Shown: positions 1 through 5,793 of the stretch, in pieces
Numbering within the stretch: position 1 is the first letter of the stretch
Layout of the letters: every line of letters begins with the position of its first letter
Origin: UBA9865 sp035647835
GTDB taxonomy: Bacteria; Bacillota; Dethiobacteria; Dethiobacterales; Dethiobacteraceae
Length of the DNA stretch: 8,554 bases
Assembly: GCA_035647835.1 (NCBI GenBank)
Contig: DASRMS010000042.1
Span: forward strand, 1-8,554
Direction: 5' to 3'
The notes under the pieces: generated by a model
The model's database searches: none
What the model was told of the DNA's origin: nothing
Seen by the model: the letters and a program-made list of their open reading frames with translations, nothing else
Translations under genes and position numbers: made by a program

Positions 1-39
1 CCCATCACCCCAGGCGAAACGCCCATCAACCTCCCCCAC

Positions 40-62
40 GTAGGGGCGAACTGTGTTCGCCC
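40..62 (+). repeat. REP element, left copy 1
   Basis: The tetranucleotide GTAG (40-43) sits directly 5' of a perfect 8-bp hairpin, GGGCGAAC-TGT-GTTCGCCC (44-62). A GTAG foot next to a hairpin is the recognition signature of REP sequences bound by REP-associated tyrosine transposases (known best from E. coli). The stem is identical to that of the REP at 713-735, in reverse orientation. Confidence 0.85.
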
Positions 63-108
63 GCACTGATCAAGCCCCAAGCGAAACGCCCATCAACATC
101 CCCCCACC

Positions 109-131
109 GTAGGGGCGAACTTCGTTCGCCC
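109..131 (+). repeat. REP element, left copy 2
   Basis: GTAG (109-112) is followed by GGGCGAAC-TTC-GTTCGCCC (113-131). The stem is identical to copy 1, and only the 3-nt loop differs. It ends 44 bases before the transposase start codon. Confidence 0.85.
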
Positions 132-175
132 GCACCTTTTAGCTTGCAGTACTTTAAGGTAAAGGTTGGTGCGAA

Positions 176-667
176 ATGAACGAAACTTTACCCAAGAGAA
201 AAAAATTGCGGCTTGAGTATTATGATTACAGACAACATGGTGCATACTTTGTGACGATTTGTACTCGAGGCAAACAACATCTACTGGGTGAGATTTCAAA
301 GCAGAGAAACCCTAGTTCAGCACACGACTGTGTTTGTTTGTCACGTATTGGGAGAGTTACCGAATTTGAAATTAACAAATTGTCATCTATCTATGACAGA
401 GTCAAAATAGATAAATATGTAATTATGCCTAACCACTTACACCTGATAATAATTATCAACAATGTTGAGAATGGGCAAACAGTGTTTGCTCCTACATTAT
501 CACGAATTATTAAGCAGTTTAAGGGTTCAATCACCAAGCAAATCGGTTATCCTCTTTGGCAACGCTCTTTTTATGATCATGTTATTCGTAGTGAGCAGGA
601 CTATCGAGCTAAGTGGAAGTATATTGACGAAAATCCATGGCATTGGCAAGAGGATGAATATTACTAA
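176..667 (+). CDS. REP-associated tyrosine transposase (RAYT, Y1/HUH family)
   Basis: A 163-residue HUH single-strand nuclease/transposase expected to nick and rejoin REP hairpins as single-stranded DNA. The HUH metal-binding pair is H87 and H89 in MPNHLHLI. The catalytic tyrosine is most likely Y149 in KYIDENP, by alignment with the VDYIYINP motif of E. coli TnpA-REP. The WQRSFYDHVIR block (residues 128-138) is also diagnostic. The N-terminal LRLEYYDYRQHGAYFVTICT is the typical first strand of this family. Length and the final WHWQEDEYY match a complete protein, so the gene looks intact. Only a weak AAGG/AAAGG ribosome site lies upstream. Residues about 99-108 (NGQTVFAPTL) are encoded by an internal diverged REP. 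The gene is more AT-rich than the REPs around it. Family assignment is firm; activity is inferred. Confidence 0.93.
   Translation: MNETLPKRKKLRLEYYDYRQHGAYFVTICTRGKQHLLGEISKQRNPSSAHDCVCLSRIGRVTEFEINKLSSIYDRVKIDKYVIMPNHLHLIIIINNVENGQTVFAPTLSRIIKQFKGSITKQIGYPLWQRSFYDHVIRSEQDYRAKWKYIDENPWHWQEDEYY
473..495 (-). repeat. diverged REP inside the RAYT coding sequence
   Basis: GGGCAAAC-AGT-GTTTGCTC (473-491) is followed by CTAC (492-495), so the GTAG foot is kept on the minus strand. It has the same orientation and layout as the right-hand REP at 713-735 and differs by a few stem substitutions and the loop. The stem keeps 8 pairs on the top strand with one G-T wobble, which becomes an A-C mismatch on the GTAG strand. 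It is translated in frame as part of NGQTVFAPTL; the right REP read in the equivalent frame gives GRTQFAPTF. Confidence 0.75.
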
Positions 668-712
668 TAACAGCAGAGCAGTGCTAAATTAGCGTTGGTC
701 TGCATAATCCTC

Positions 713-735
713 GGGCGAACACAGTTCGCCCCTAC
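713..735 (-). repeat. REP element, right copy (inverted)
   Basis: GGGCGAAC-ACA-GTTCGCCC (713-731) is followed by CTAC (732-735). Its reverse complement is GTAG plus the same hairpin, including loop TGT, as the left copy at 40-62. It lies 45 bases after the transposase stop codon. Confidence 0.85.
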
Positions 736-761
736 ATTTTGTTTGCGCCACATTTTGTTTG
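734..761 (+). repeat. short direct repeat ACATTTTGTTTG x2
   Basis: The 12-mer ACATTTTGTTTG occurs at 734-745 and 750-761, a 16-bp period, starting within the CTAC foot of the right REP. It may be a small duplication left by rearrangement next to the REP. The rest of the stretch up to the next gene (762-884) shows nothing I can assign. Confidence 0.5.
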
Positions 762-884
762 TCCTACACTTTTTGTGCGCATTATTCTGTGGTGGGCTAA
801 ATCTATACGTTATTGAGCGAAAATATGCAGCTAGTCCGCTAAACCTAACGCTTCTTGCTGACAAAGGAATTAGAGCGAAATTTG

Positions 885-913
885 TTGTGATGACCAGCAT
901 TACTTGGTAGAAT
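885..913 (+). promoter_or_regulatory. candidate sigma-A promoter for the moeB/thiF-like gene
   Basis: TTGTGA (885-890), a 17-base spacer and TAGAAT (908-913) match the consensus at 4/6 and 5/6. The predicted transcription start near 920 leaves a leader of about 50 nt before the chosen start codon. This is a visual match only. Confidence 0.4.
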
Positions 914-956
914 TGGAAGTGGTACTTCTAACATCTAAATGCGTAGCAGAGAGAAC

Positions 957-962
957 GAGGAG
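957..962 (+). promoter_or_regulatory. ribosome binding site that sets the start at 972
   Basis: GAGGAG (957-962) is 9 nt before ATG 972. It directly abuts ATG 963 and lies downstream of ATG 939, so of the three in-frame ATGs only 972 is properly spaced. Confidence 0.65.
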
Positions 963-971
963 ATGATACTC

Positions 972-1763
972 ATGTTAAGCGAGGAGCAAAGGCAGCGTTA
1001 CGCCAAACATCTTTTATTACCTGAAGTGGGGGAAAAGGGGCAGGAAAAACTGTTAGCTGCAAAAGTTCTCATCGTTGGTGCTGGGGGGCTAGGCTCTCCG
1101 GTGGCGCTCTATCTGGCTGCGGCAGGGGTAGGTACCCTAGGCATTATTGATGGTGATACTGTGGAGCCTAGTAATTTGCAGCGGCAGATTGTACATAAAA
1201 CGGCAAGTGTAGGTAAGTTAAAGGTTGATTCTGTGCAGGCGACCTTAGCAGAGCTAAATCCCGACGTACAGGTTATCGCCTATCCTGAATATGCTACGGC
1301 AGAAAACCTGCCGCATATTTTAGCTTATTATGATCTTGTGGTGGATTGTTGTGATAACCTCGCCACACGCTATTTAGTGAACGATGTTGCTGTGCTCTAC
1401 CATAAACCCTATGTCTATGGGAGTATCATGCGCTTTGATGGTCAGGCCGCCGTACTTTATCCACCCGCTGGCCCCTGTTACCGCTGCCTGTTTCCGGAAA
1501 CACAGTCTTCCAGCGGCTTGTCGCCTAGTCAAGATATCGGGGTGCTGGGTATTACACCAGGGCTAGTGGGCATGGTTCAGGCCACGGAAGCACTAAAACT
1601 TATCTTGGGTATTGGTGAGTCCCTTAATGGTCAGTTGTTAGTCATTGACGCCTTAAAAATGGAGATCATGAAAGTAAAAATAGCGCGAGATCCAGATTGT
1701 GTAGTATGTGGTGACCGCCCTACAATTCTCGATCTAGTAAGTGAAAATTACTTGTCTTACTAA
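972..1763 (+). CDS. MoeB/ThiF/HesA-family E1-like adenylyltransferase
   Basis: Members of this family adenylate the C-terminal glycine of a small sulfur carrier (MoaD or ThiS type) for molybdopterin, thiamin or thiocarboxylate biosynthesis. Start 972 gives 263 residues beginning MLSEEQRQRYAKHLLLPEVG; an in-frame ATG at 939 would add 11. Visible motifs, in short-form numbering, are the nucleotide loop GAGGLGS (36-42), DGD (60-62), the NLQRQ arginine motif (68-72), DCCDN (125-129), and two zinc cysteine pairs, CYRC (169-172) and CVVC (243-246). The cysteine usually found before xxAGVLG (E. coli ThiF C184, MoeB C187) is serine here (S186, PSQDIGVLG). QATEALKLILGIG near 203-215 is typical. No sulfur carrier or cofactor gene lies in the window, so MoeB and ThiF roles cannot be separated. 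The gene is monocistronic and ends just before a bidirectional terminator. Confidence 0.9.
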   Translation: MLSEEQRQRYAKHLLLPEVGEKGQEKLLAAKVLIVGAGGLGSPVALYLAAAGVGTLGIIDGDTVEPSNLQRQIVHKTASVGKLKVDSVQATLAELNPDVQVIAYPEYATAENLPHILAYYDLVVDCCDNLATRYLVNDVAVLYHKPYVYGSIMRFDGQAAVLYPPAGPCYRCLFPETQSSSGLSPSQDIGVLGITPGLVGMVQATEALKLILGIGESLNGQLLVIDALKMEIMKVKIARDPDCVVCGDRPTILDLVSENYLSY

Positions 1764-1771
1764 ATGCAGAG

Positions 1772-1820
1772 TAAAAAAATTAGGTGCTGTGAGGGTTGAA
1801 TCCCTCACAGCACCTTTATT
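1772..1820. terminator. bidirectional rho-independent terminator between convergent genes
   Basis: A perfect 13-bp stem, GGTGCTGTGAGGG (1783-1795) with CCCTCACAGCACC (1802-1814), closes a 6-nt loop. On the plus strand it is followed by TTTATTTA; on the minus strand the tail is a T-run from the A-tract at 1773-1779. It can end both the adenylyltransferase gene (+) and the ABC permease gene (-), whose stop lies six bases from the stem. Confidence 0.92.
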
Positions 1821-3676
1821 TACTTAAGCTTTCTTCTTTTCTTCTTTGTCCCAGTGACATTTTCTACACGCAAACCCTTACGACTTTGTCGTACTGTGGC
1901 GGCCATAAAGCCAAAGAAGACTAAACTCCAGGAACCAAACGTCACTAGTAGTCCCATCATCGTCCTGCCAAGTGGCTGCCAGAGCAGTGGCCTGCTAATC
2001 GTGAAGAAGAAACGCCCCATACTGTTCAGGAAACCGCCCCCTACCGGTGCAGGAGGCATTGCTTTTAGAGCAGTGATTAACTCCGCCGGCGGAATCAAAT
2101 AGACCATACCTAAAGCTAAAATGAGCATGAAAATTAAATTAACCAGGTACATCAGCATAGAGGCGCCCGGGGAAATACGCTGTTGTGGACTTTCCGGATT
2201 GAAGCGAGAATTATTTATGGAATAGAAGAGTCCAATGGCACTGGCACCCAGTGTTAATAAGAACGCGCCAATGGCCAGCATGATTGTTAAAGAAGCGGAA
2301 ACCTTAATTGCTACTGCCGTGCCTACCAACAGGGCCTGCATTAAAACTAAAGTGGGGATAACGGCACCCAATAATTTACCCCACACTACAGGCCACCCGG
2401 CCAGTGGTACACTATTTAAGAACCAGTCTGCTTCACCTTCTCGCCCAAAGGACTGCAGTGCCATATTGCCGCTAAACATTAAGGTGTACATTACTAAAAC
2501 ACTAACCATCGAACTTGCTGTTTGTTCCGCTTGGAAGAAAAGATACTGCGCGACAAAAAACATCATCAACAGTAAGGGAACCATGTAGCCAAACCATTCC
2601 CTAGTATCTCGTTTCATATAAAGTAAATCTTTTTTTGCTACGGCCCACATTCCTGCCCAAGGCGAAGCAACGCCTGCAGCGTGTTCTGTAACAGTGAATT
2701 GTAAGGTAGAGGGAGTAAATTCACCAGTATGGAGGTCACGGTGCTGCTTTTTGCGCCGCGGAGCTGCTCCTTGGGTGAGGGAAATCCAGCCCCGGCGGAA
2801 TCCCCGCTCCAGCAAGATAAAGGCCACCCAAAATAGGGCTGCTGCGGTCAATAATAGCAGCAAACTCCAGGCGAGTCCATTTGTAAACTCACCCGTAATA
2901 CCAGCACCCAGGGCTTTAGCTCCCCAGCCCCAGGGAAAGTAGCCCATTACTTTTAACAGCTGTTCCTGTCCCGTTAACCAATCGGTCAAGTTGAGTGACT
3001 GTCCCTGCATCATAATCATACTGGGCAGCTGAAAGAGAAGGGCAACTAAAATTCCCGCCACTGCACCAATAACGCCCACAGCTTCCCGACTGCGATGCGG
3101 CGGCACAATGCGCATCACCACTAAATTCAATAGTGCAGCAGCGGCGGTGCCCATAATCCAGAAACCGCAGCCTACTAGGATGACAAATAAATAATAGCTA
3201 GCACTCGCTTGAAAGAGTAGACCATAAAAAAGACCGGGTAGAAAACAGAATAAGAGTGCTGTCAGGAGATTACTGTTTGCTATCATTAGGGACTTAACGG
3301 CAAAGACAACTCGTAATGGTACTGGAGACATAAAGAAAAGCTCTAAATCCTCGGACATATAGAGAGTTACAAAGGCCGCCGTAATGCCGAAGAAAACTTG
3401 CGAGGCAATTCCTATCATAAAAATAAGGGTTAAAAAGCCCTGGCCAATTTCTGGCGGCATGACCTGCAGTGCCCCATAAGCGACAGACCCTAAATAAACG
3501 AGCACGGAGAGCAGCCCTATACCGGCGGAAATAACCCCTAACCAGGCAAGAAAGGGCCAGTGACGCAGTTTATTCCAGGTTACATGCAGTTGATTGCGTA
3601 ACAATAACCAAAAATCCTGCCCAAATGATTGTGGTTGGGGTGGTTCAGTTAAGGGAGGAGGAATAACTATTTTCAT
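1820..3676 (-). CDS. ABC-2 type exporter membrane subunit, double-length
   Basis: A 618-residue integral membrane protein that should form the membrane channel for the ATPase encoded just upstream; the transported substrate is unknown. Hydrophobic segments fall roughly at 43-63, 79-105, 128-155, 162-190, 200-217 and 268-290, and again at 362-382, 388-405, 432-455, 463-485, 507-528 and 576-595, giving two six-helix halves joined by a basic loop (about 300-350). Each half has a matching motif: SEDLELFFMSPVPLRVVFAVK (108-128) and REGEADWFLNSVPLAGWPVV (412-431), which suggests an internal duplication. The C-terminus is very basic (KKKRRKLK). The gene overlaps the ATPase gene by ATGA (3673-3676) and has a strong GGAGGGGGA ribosome site inside the ATPase tail, so translation is likely coupled. 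The family resembles the putative ABC exporter membrane proteins common in Clostridia. Confidence 0.88.
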   Translation of the reverse strand: MKIVIPPPLTEPPQPQSFGQDFWLLLRNQLHVTWNKLRHWPFLAWLGVISAGIGLLSVLVYLGSVAYGALQVMPPEIGQGFLTLIFMIGIASQVFFGITAAFVTLYMSEDLELFFMSPVPLRVVFAVKSLMIANSNLLTALLFCFLPGLFYGLLFQASASYYLFVILVGCGFWIMGTAAAALLNLVVMRIVPPHRSREAVGVIGAVAGILVALLFQLPSMIMMQGQSLNLTDWLTGQEQLLKVMGYFPWGWGAKALGAGITGEFTNGLAWSLLLLLTAAALFWVAFILLERGFRRGWISLTQGAAPRRKKQHRDLHTGEFTPSTLQFTVTEHAAGVASPWAGMWAVAKKDLLYMKRDTREWFGYMVPLLLMMFFVAQYLFFQAEQTASSMVSVLVMYTLMFSGNMALQSFGREGEADWFLNSVPLAGWPVVWGKLLGAVIPTLVLMQALLVGTAVAIKVSASLTIMLAIGAFLLTLGASAIGLFYSINNSRFNPESPQQRISPGASMLMYLVNLIFMLILALGMVYLIPPAELITALKAMPPAPVGGGFLNSMGRFFFTISRPLLWQPLGRTMMGLLVTFGSWSLVFFGFMAATVRQSRKGLRVENVTGTKKKRRKLK

Positions 3677-4455
3677 TGGTTATCCCCCTCCTCCAGGCTG
3701 CGAATTAATTCAGCAGTCTCATGACCGCCTGTTAGCTCCAGGAAGATATCCTCTAGACTCTCATCAGCGTGCCCGACCCTCTGCCGCAGTTCTTCCGGAC
3801 TGCCTTGGGCAATTAGTTTCCCTTGTTGTAAAATGCCGACACGATGGCACATTCTTTCCGCGATCTCTAAAATATGGGTAGACAAAAACACTGCTGCTCC
3901 CTGAAGTGCCAATTCTTGCAAGACATTTTTTAATAAGCGGGCACTGGCTGGATCCAGACCTACTGTAGGCTCATCTAGTAAGATAACGCGCGGTTGGTGA
4001 ATTAGTGCGGCAGCCAATACTACTTTTTGCCGCATACCATGTGAATAACCTTCTAATAACTCATCAGCCCGTTCCGCCAGACCAAACATAGACAGTAATT
4101 GTGCCGCCCGTTCTGCAGCAAACTCCTTAGGCACGCGGTATAAAGCTGCTACCAGCCGTAAGAATTCTGTTGCTGTCAGCTTGCCATAAATTTTAGGCTG
4201 ATCAGGCACGTAGGCCAGCAATCCTTTAGCTTGTGAAGCCTCTTTGGCAATATTGTAGCCACAGATATAGGCCTCACCTTCACTGGCATCTAACAGCCCG
4301 CTTAACATGCGGATAGTAGTTGTTTTACCCGATCCATTCGGGCCTAAGAAGCCAAAAATTTCGCCGCTTTGTACTTCAAGGTTAAGATTATCAACGACAG
4401 CTGTGCTCCCGTATCGTTTCGTCAGATGTTGTGTACGAATTAAGGTTTCATGCAC
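3673..4455 (-). CDS. ABC transporter ATP-binding protein
   Basis: A 260-residue cytoplasmic ATPase that powers the adjacent membrane subunit. Motifs in order: Walker A GPNGSGKTT (38-46), Q-loop at Q86 (PDQPKIY), signature YSHGMRQK (137-144), Walker B VILLDEP (157-163), D-loop GLD (166-168) and H-loop H194 (STHILE). The C-terminal DESLEDIFLELTGG segment is typical of ABC-2 type (drug, bacteriocin or lipid exporter) ATPases. The start is GTG at 4455-4453, with GGGGAGAG 7 nt upstream; the ATG located between them is out of frame and closes after four codons. The stop overlaps the permease start. Substrate cannot be told from the sequence. Confidence 0.95.
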   Translation of the reverse strand: MHETLIRTQHLTKRYGSTAVVDNLNLEVQSGEIFGFLGPNGSGKTTTIRMLSGLLDASEGEAYICGYNIAKEASQAKGLLAYVPDQPKIYGKLTATEFLRLVAALYRVPKEFAAERAAQLLSMFGLAERADELLEGYSHGMRQKVVLAAALIHQPRVILLDEPTVGLDPASARLLKNVLQELALQGAAVFLSTHILEIAERMCHRVGILQQGKLIAQGSPEELRQRVGHADESLEDIFLELTGGHETAELIRSLEEGDNQ

Positions 4456-4462
4456 TTTTCAT

Positions 4463-4470
4463 CTCTCCCC
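4463..4470 (-). promoter_or_regulatory. ribosome binding site supporting a GTG start
   Basis: On the minus strand GGGGAGAG ends 7 nt before GTG (4455-4453). An ATG between the two (4462-4460) reads ATG AAA AGT GCA TGA and cannot encode the ATPase, so GTG is the working start. Confidence 0.7.
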
Positions 4471-4534
4471 GCTGTAAATAGTTTTACTCATTAAAGAAAG
4501 ATTCTCCTAGATTATTCAATCTCCTACCAATCTT

Positions 4535-4565
4535 TATATAATTTAATAAGACGAAAATTTGTTAA
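4535..4565 (-). promoter_or_regulatory. tentative promoter for the ABC exporter operon
   Basis: On the minus strand TTAACA (4565-4560) and TATATA (4540-4535) are separated by 19 nt, longer than ideal, in a strongly AT-rich stretch. Just downstream (4509-4522) is a small dyad, AGATT-attc-AATCT, that could be an operator. Evidence is weak. Nothing else in 4456-4624 is recognisable. Confidence 0.25.
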
Positions 4566-4624
4566 TATTTGCATTAATTCAATCGCTGCCTTGGCCACCC
4601 GACTTATGCGCAAGCAGCTATAAT

Positions 4625-4658
4625 AGAAAACCGCCTATCGTGTCCCGAGCAGGCGGCT
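4625..4658 (-). terminator. rho-independent terminator of the ECF S-component gene
   Basis: Read on the minus strand, AGCCGCCT (4658-4651) pairs with AGGCGGTT (4636-4629) with one G-U, and an inner TCG/CGA pairing shortens the loop. The 3' arm runs into TTTTCTATTA. It lies about 40 nt past the stop codon. Confidence 0.75.
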
Positions 4659-4697
4659 GAAGAGCTAAAGCGAGGCAAATTACTTTAAATCAGTCTA

Positions 4698-5399
4698 TTA
4701 GGGCTCATTTTTTTTGTTTACACTGTTTTGCTCTGCGGCAGTATCTGGTGGTATGTTCTCAACTTGTAATGTCCTGGTCTTAAGGAAGGAGAGCAAGGCT
4801 TTGCATACGGCCATAGTAATAAAACCTGCAACTAATGCTTCCGGGATGCCGTTTGTGAAGATGACAGCCAGAACGGCCTGATACACCGTTTTTACCGGCA
4901 CACCTCGTGCTGCGGCATAAGTGTCTTGGAAGAGAAAGTAGATAAGATTCATCACTAACAGGGTGTTGGTCAGTGATCCAGAGACCCCGGCCACAGCCAG
5001 GCTGAACATTGTGCCTTTTCCCTTCATTAGTTTGGTCAGGAGCCGATAGGTATACCAGGGCACGACGCCCACTAAAATGCGGGGGATGAAGCAGATTACC
5101 AGCGCCAGCAGGCTGCCCTGATCCGTTCCGGGTACAGGGATCAGCGGAGAAAAGACAAAGGAAAGGATGGCCGGCGTGATGGTGTTGCTGATAAAGCTGG
5201 TCAGCCCAAACAGAAAGCCCAGGGCAGCGCCAGCCTTCGGTCCCAGGATAATGGAGCCGATAATAACCGGTACATGGACAATAGTGGCTTTGATAAAGAC
5301 AAGCTGAATAAAACCAATGGGTGTAAATGCTAGCATCAAAATAATTGCAGCGAACATAGAAAGCAAAGCAAGTCTTTTTGTTTTGTCTGTTCTTTCCAT
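4698..5399 (-). CDS. ECF transporter S component (vitamin-type substrate binding membrane protein)
   Basis: A 233-residue hydrophobic protein with about six membrane segments (roughly 10-30, 37-55, 58-78, 96-116, 130-157 and 174-204) and a polar C-terminal tail. It should be the substrate-specific subunit of an energy-coupling factor transporter, working with shared EcfA/EcfA'/EcfT encoded elsewhere. The block from IKATIVHVPVIIGSIILGPK through GFLFGLTSFISNTITP and IPRILVGVVPWYTYRL is characteristic of an S-component group common in Clostridia, for which pantothenate is one proposed substrate; I cannot confirm the substrate. ATG 5399 is preferred over TTG 5408 because GGAAAGG lies 9 nt before the ATG but abuts the TTG. 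It is a single gene with its own leader, promoter candidate and terminator. Confidence 0.88.
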   Translation of the reverse strand: MERTDKTKRLALLSMFAAIILMLAFTPIGFIQLVFIKATIVHVPVIIGSIILGPKAGAALGFLFGLTSFISNTITPAILSFVFSPLIPVPGTDQGSLLALVICFIPRILVGVVPWYTYRLLTKLMKGKGTMFSLAVAGVSGSLTNTLLVMNLIYFLFQDTYAAARGVPVKTVYQAVLAVIFTNGIPEALVAGFITMAVCKALLSFLKTRTLQVENIPPDTAAEQNSVNKKNEP

Positions 5400-5408
5400 A
5401 GCAATCAA

Positions 5409-5415
5409 CCTTTCC
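5409..5415 (-). promoter_or_regulatory. ribosome binding site choosing ATG 5399
   Basis: GGAAAGG on the minus strand (5415-5409) is 9 nt upstream of ATG 5399-5397. The in-frame TTG at 5408 follows it with no spacing and so is unlikely to be used. Confidence 0.65.
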
Positions 5416-5552
5416 AGAGTTTAGTTACTTTTTCCCGACACCGCACATACTGCTGCTCATGGCCTTTAGTTACTGACTCCCGCATGATGCAGCATAAGCT
5501 AAGCGTTCGTGTAAGTTGATGTCCTCCTTAAAAAGTCATCAAGAGATAGTTG
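5416..5552 (-). promoter_or_regulatory. structured 5' leader of the ECF S-component gene, unassigned
   Basis: Between the promoter candidate and the start codon lies a leader of about 150 nt. On the minus strand TGCTGC-a-TCATG (5494-5483) pairs with CATGAGCAGCA (5461-5451), an 11-bp stem with one bulged base and a 21-nt loop. The 10-mer AGTAACTAAA occurs twice, once in that loop (5474-5465) and once just before the ribosome site (5429-5420), each preceded by GGGA and three bases. This could be a regulatory RNA. I do not recognise TPP, FMN, cobalamin, THF or preQ1 riboswitch consensus elements in it. Confidence 0.4.
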
Positions 5553-5558
5553 CAAAAG

Positions 5559-5586
5559 TTTATCATGAACATTAATCTGATGTCAA
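5559..5586 (-). promoter_or_regulatory. candidate promoter of the ECF S-component gene
   Basis: On the minus strand a perfect TTGACA (5586-5581) is followed after 16 nt by GATAAA (5564-5559, 4/6 match to TATAAT). The predicted start near 5552 defines the structured leader. Confidence 0.5.
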
Positions 5587-5616
5587 TAATGTTAACATAG
5601 ATTTGAACAGGTTTGA

Positions 5617-5650
5617 AGTTTATTTTAACATACTAATGATAAAATAAACT
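5617..5650. repeat. 11-bp inverted repeat in the divergent intergenic region
   Basis: AGTTTATTTTA (5617-5627) and TAAAATAAACT (5640-5650) are perfect complements across a 12-nt gap. The repeat lies between the minus-strand ECF gene, about 30 bp upstream of its -35, and the plus-strand small ORF. It could be an operator; no downstream T-run marks it as a terminator. The rest of 5651-5780 holds only an imperfect palindrome around GGATCC (5670-5685) and an isolated TATAAT at 5687. Confidence 0.5.
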
Positions 5651-5793
5651 AAATTAAGTGATGCCGCAGGGAGAGGATCCTTTCCTTATAATTAATTTTA
5701 TGCCATCCTCCTGTATTCTTGGCCAACTTCTTGCAATAATTTATGTTCCCCGAGGGTAACTTAAGCTTAAAGAAAATAAGCGGGAGGTTTAAG

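Larger units (their letters stand above)
8..135 (+). repeat. two tandem ~60 bp REP-containing units
   Basis: Two imperfect direct copies (8-66, 59 bp; 75-135, 61 bp) are separated by 8 bases. Each starts CCCCA(A/G)GCGAAACGCCC, runs through ATCAAC and a C-rich stretch, and ends with a GTAG-headed hairpin followed by GCAC. Differences are a few substitutions, mostly in the hairpin loop and C-run, plus a 2-base length change. The first copy also holds a small GGCG-AAA-CGCC hairpin at 13-23, which is weakened in the second copy. The pattern is that of a REP cluster next to its transposase. Confidence 0.85.
40..735 (+). mobile_element. REP/RAYT module (REPtron-like)
   Basis: A transposase gene is bracketed by REP hairpins in opposite orientation: two GTAG-first copies on the left and one copy on the right that ends CTAC on the top strand. 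This is the arrangement known for RAYT genes, which are domesticated single-copy relatives of IS200/IS605 transposases that mobilise or maintain REPs rather than themselves. There are no terminal inverted repeats or target duplications to mark an insertion sequence, so the outer limits given are simply the outermost REPs. Confidence 0.65.

Noticed and set aside
8..135. CRISPR array
   Set aside because: There are only two units, about 60 bp each and repeated along their whole length with no unique spacers. They are REP-type repeats.
664..910. Overlapping open frames on both strands around the right REP
   Set aside because: They have no ribosome sites and contain the translated REP (GRTQFAPT-type peptides), so they are chance frames over the repeat.
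1854..2942. Plus-strand open frames opposite the ABC membrane subunit
   Set aside because: They are shadows of the minus-strand gene: no ribosome sites, no family resemblance, and the minus-strand protein is continuous and membrane-like throughout.
5416..5552. Known vitamin riboswitch before the ECF S component
   Set aside because: None of the conserved cores I know (TPP, FMN, cobalamin, THF, preQ1) is visible, so only an unassigned leader is claimed.
5687..5692. TATAAT as the -10 box of the small ORF
   Set aside because: No acceptable -35 lies 16-18 bases upstream.
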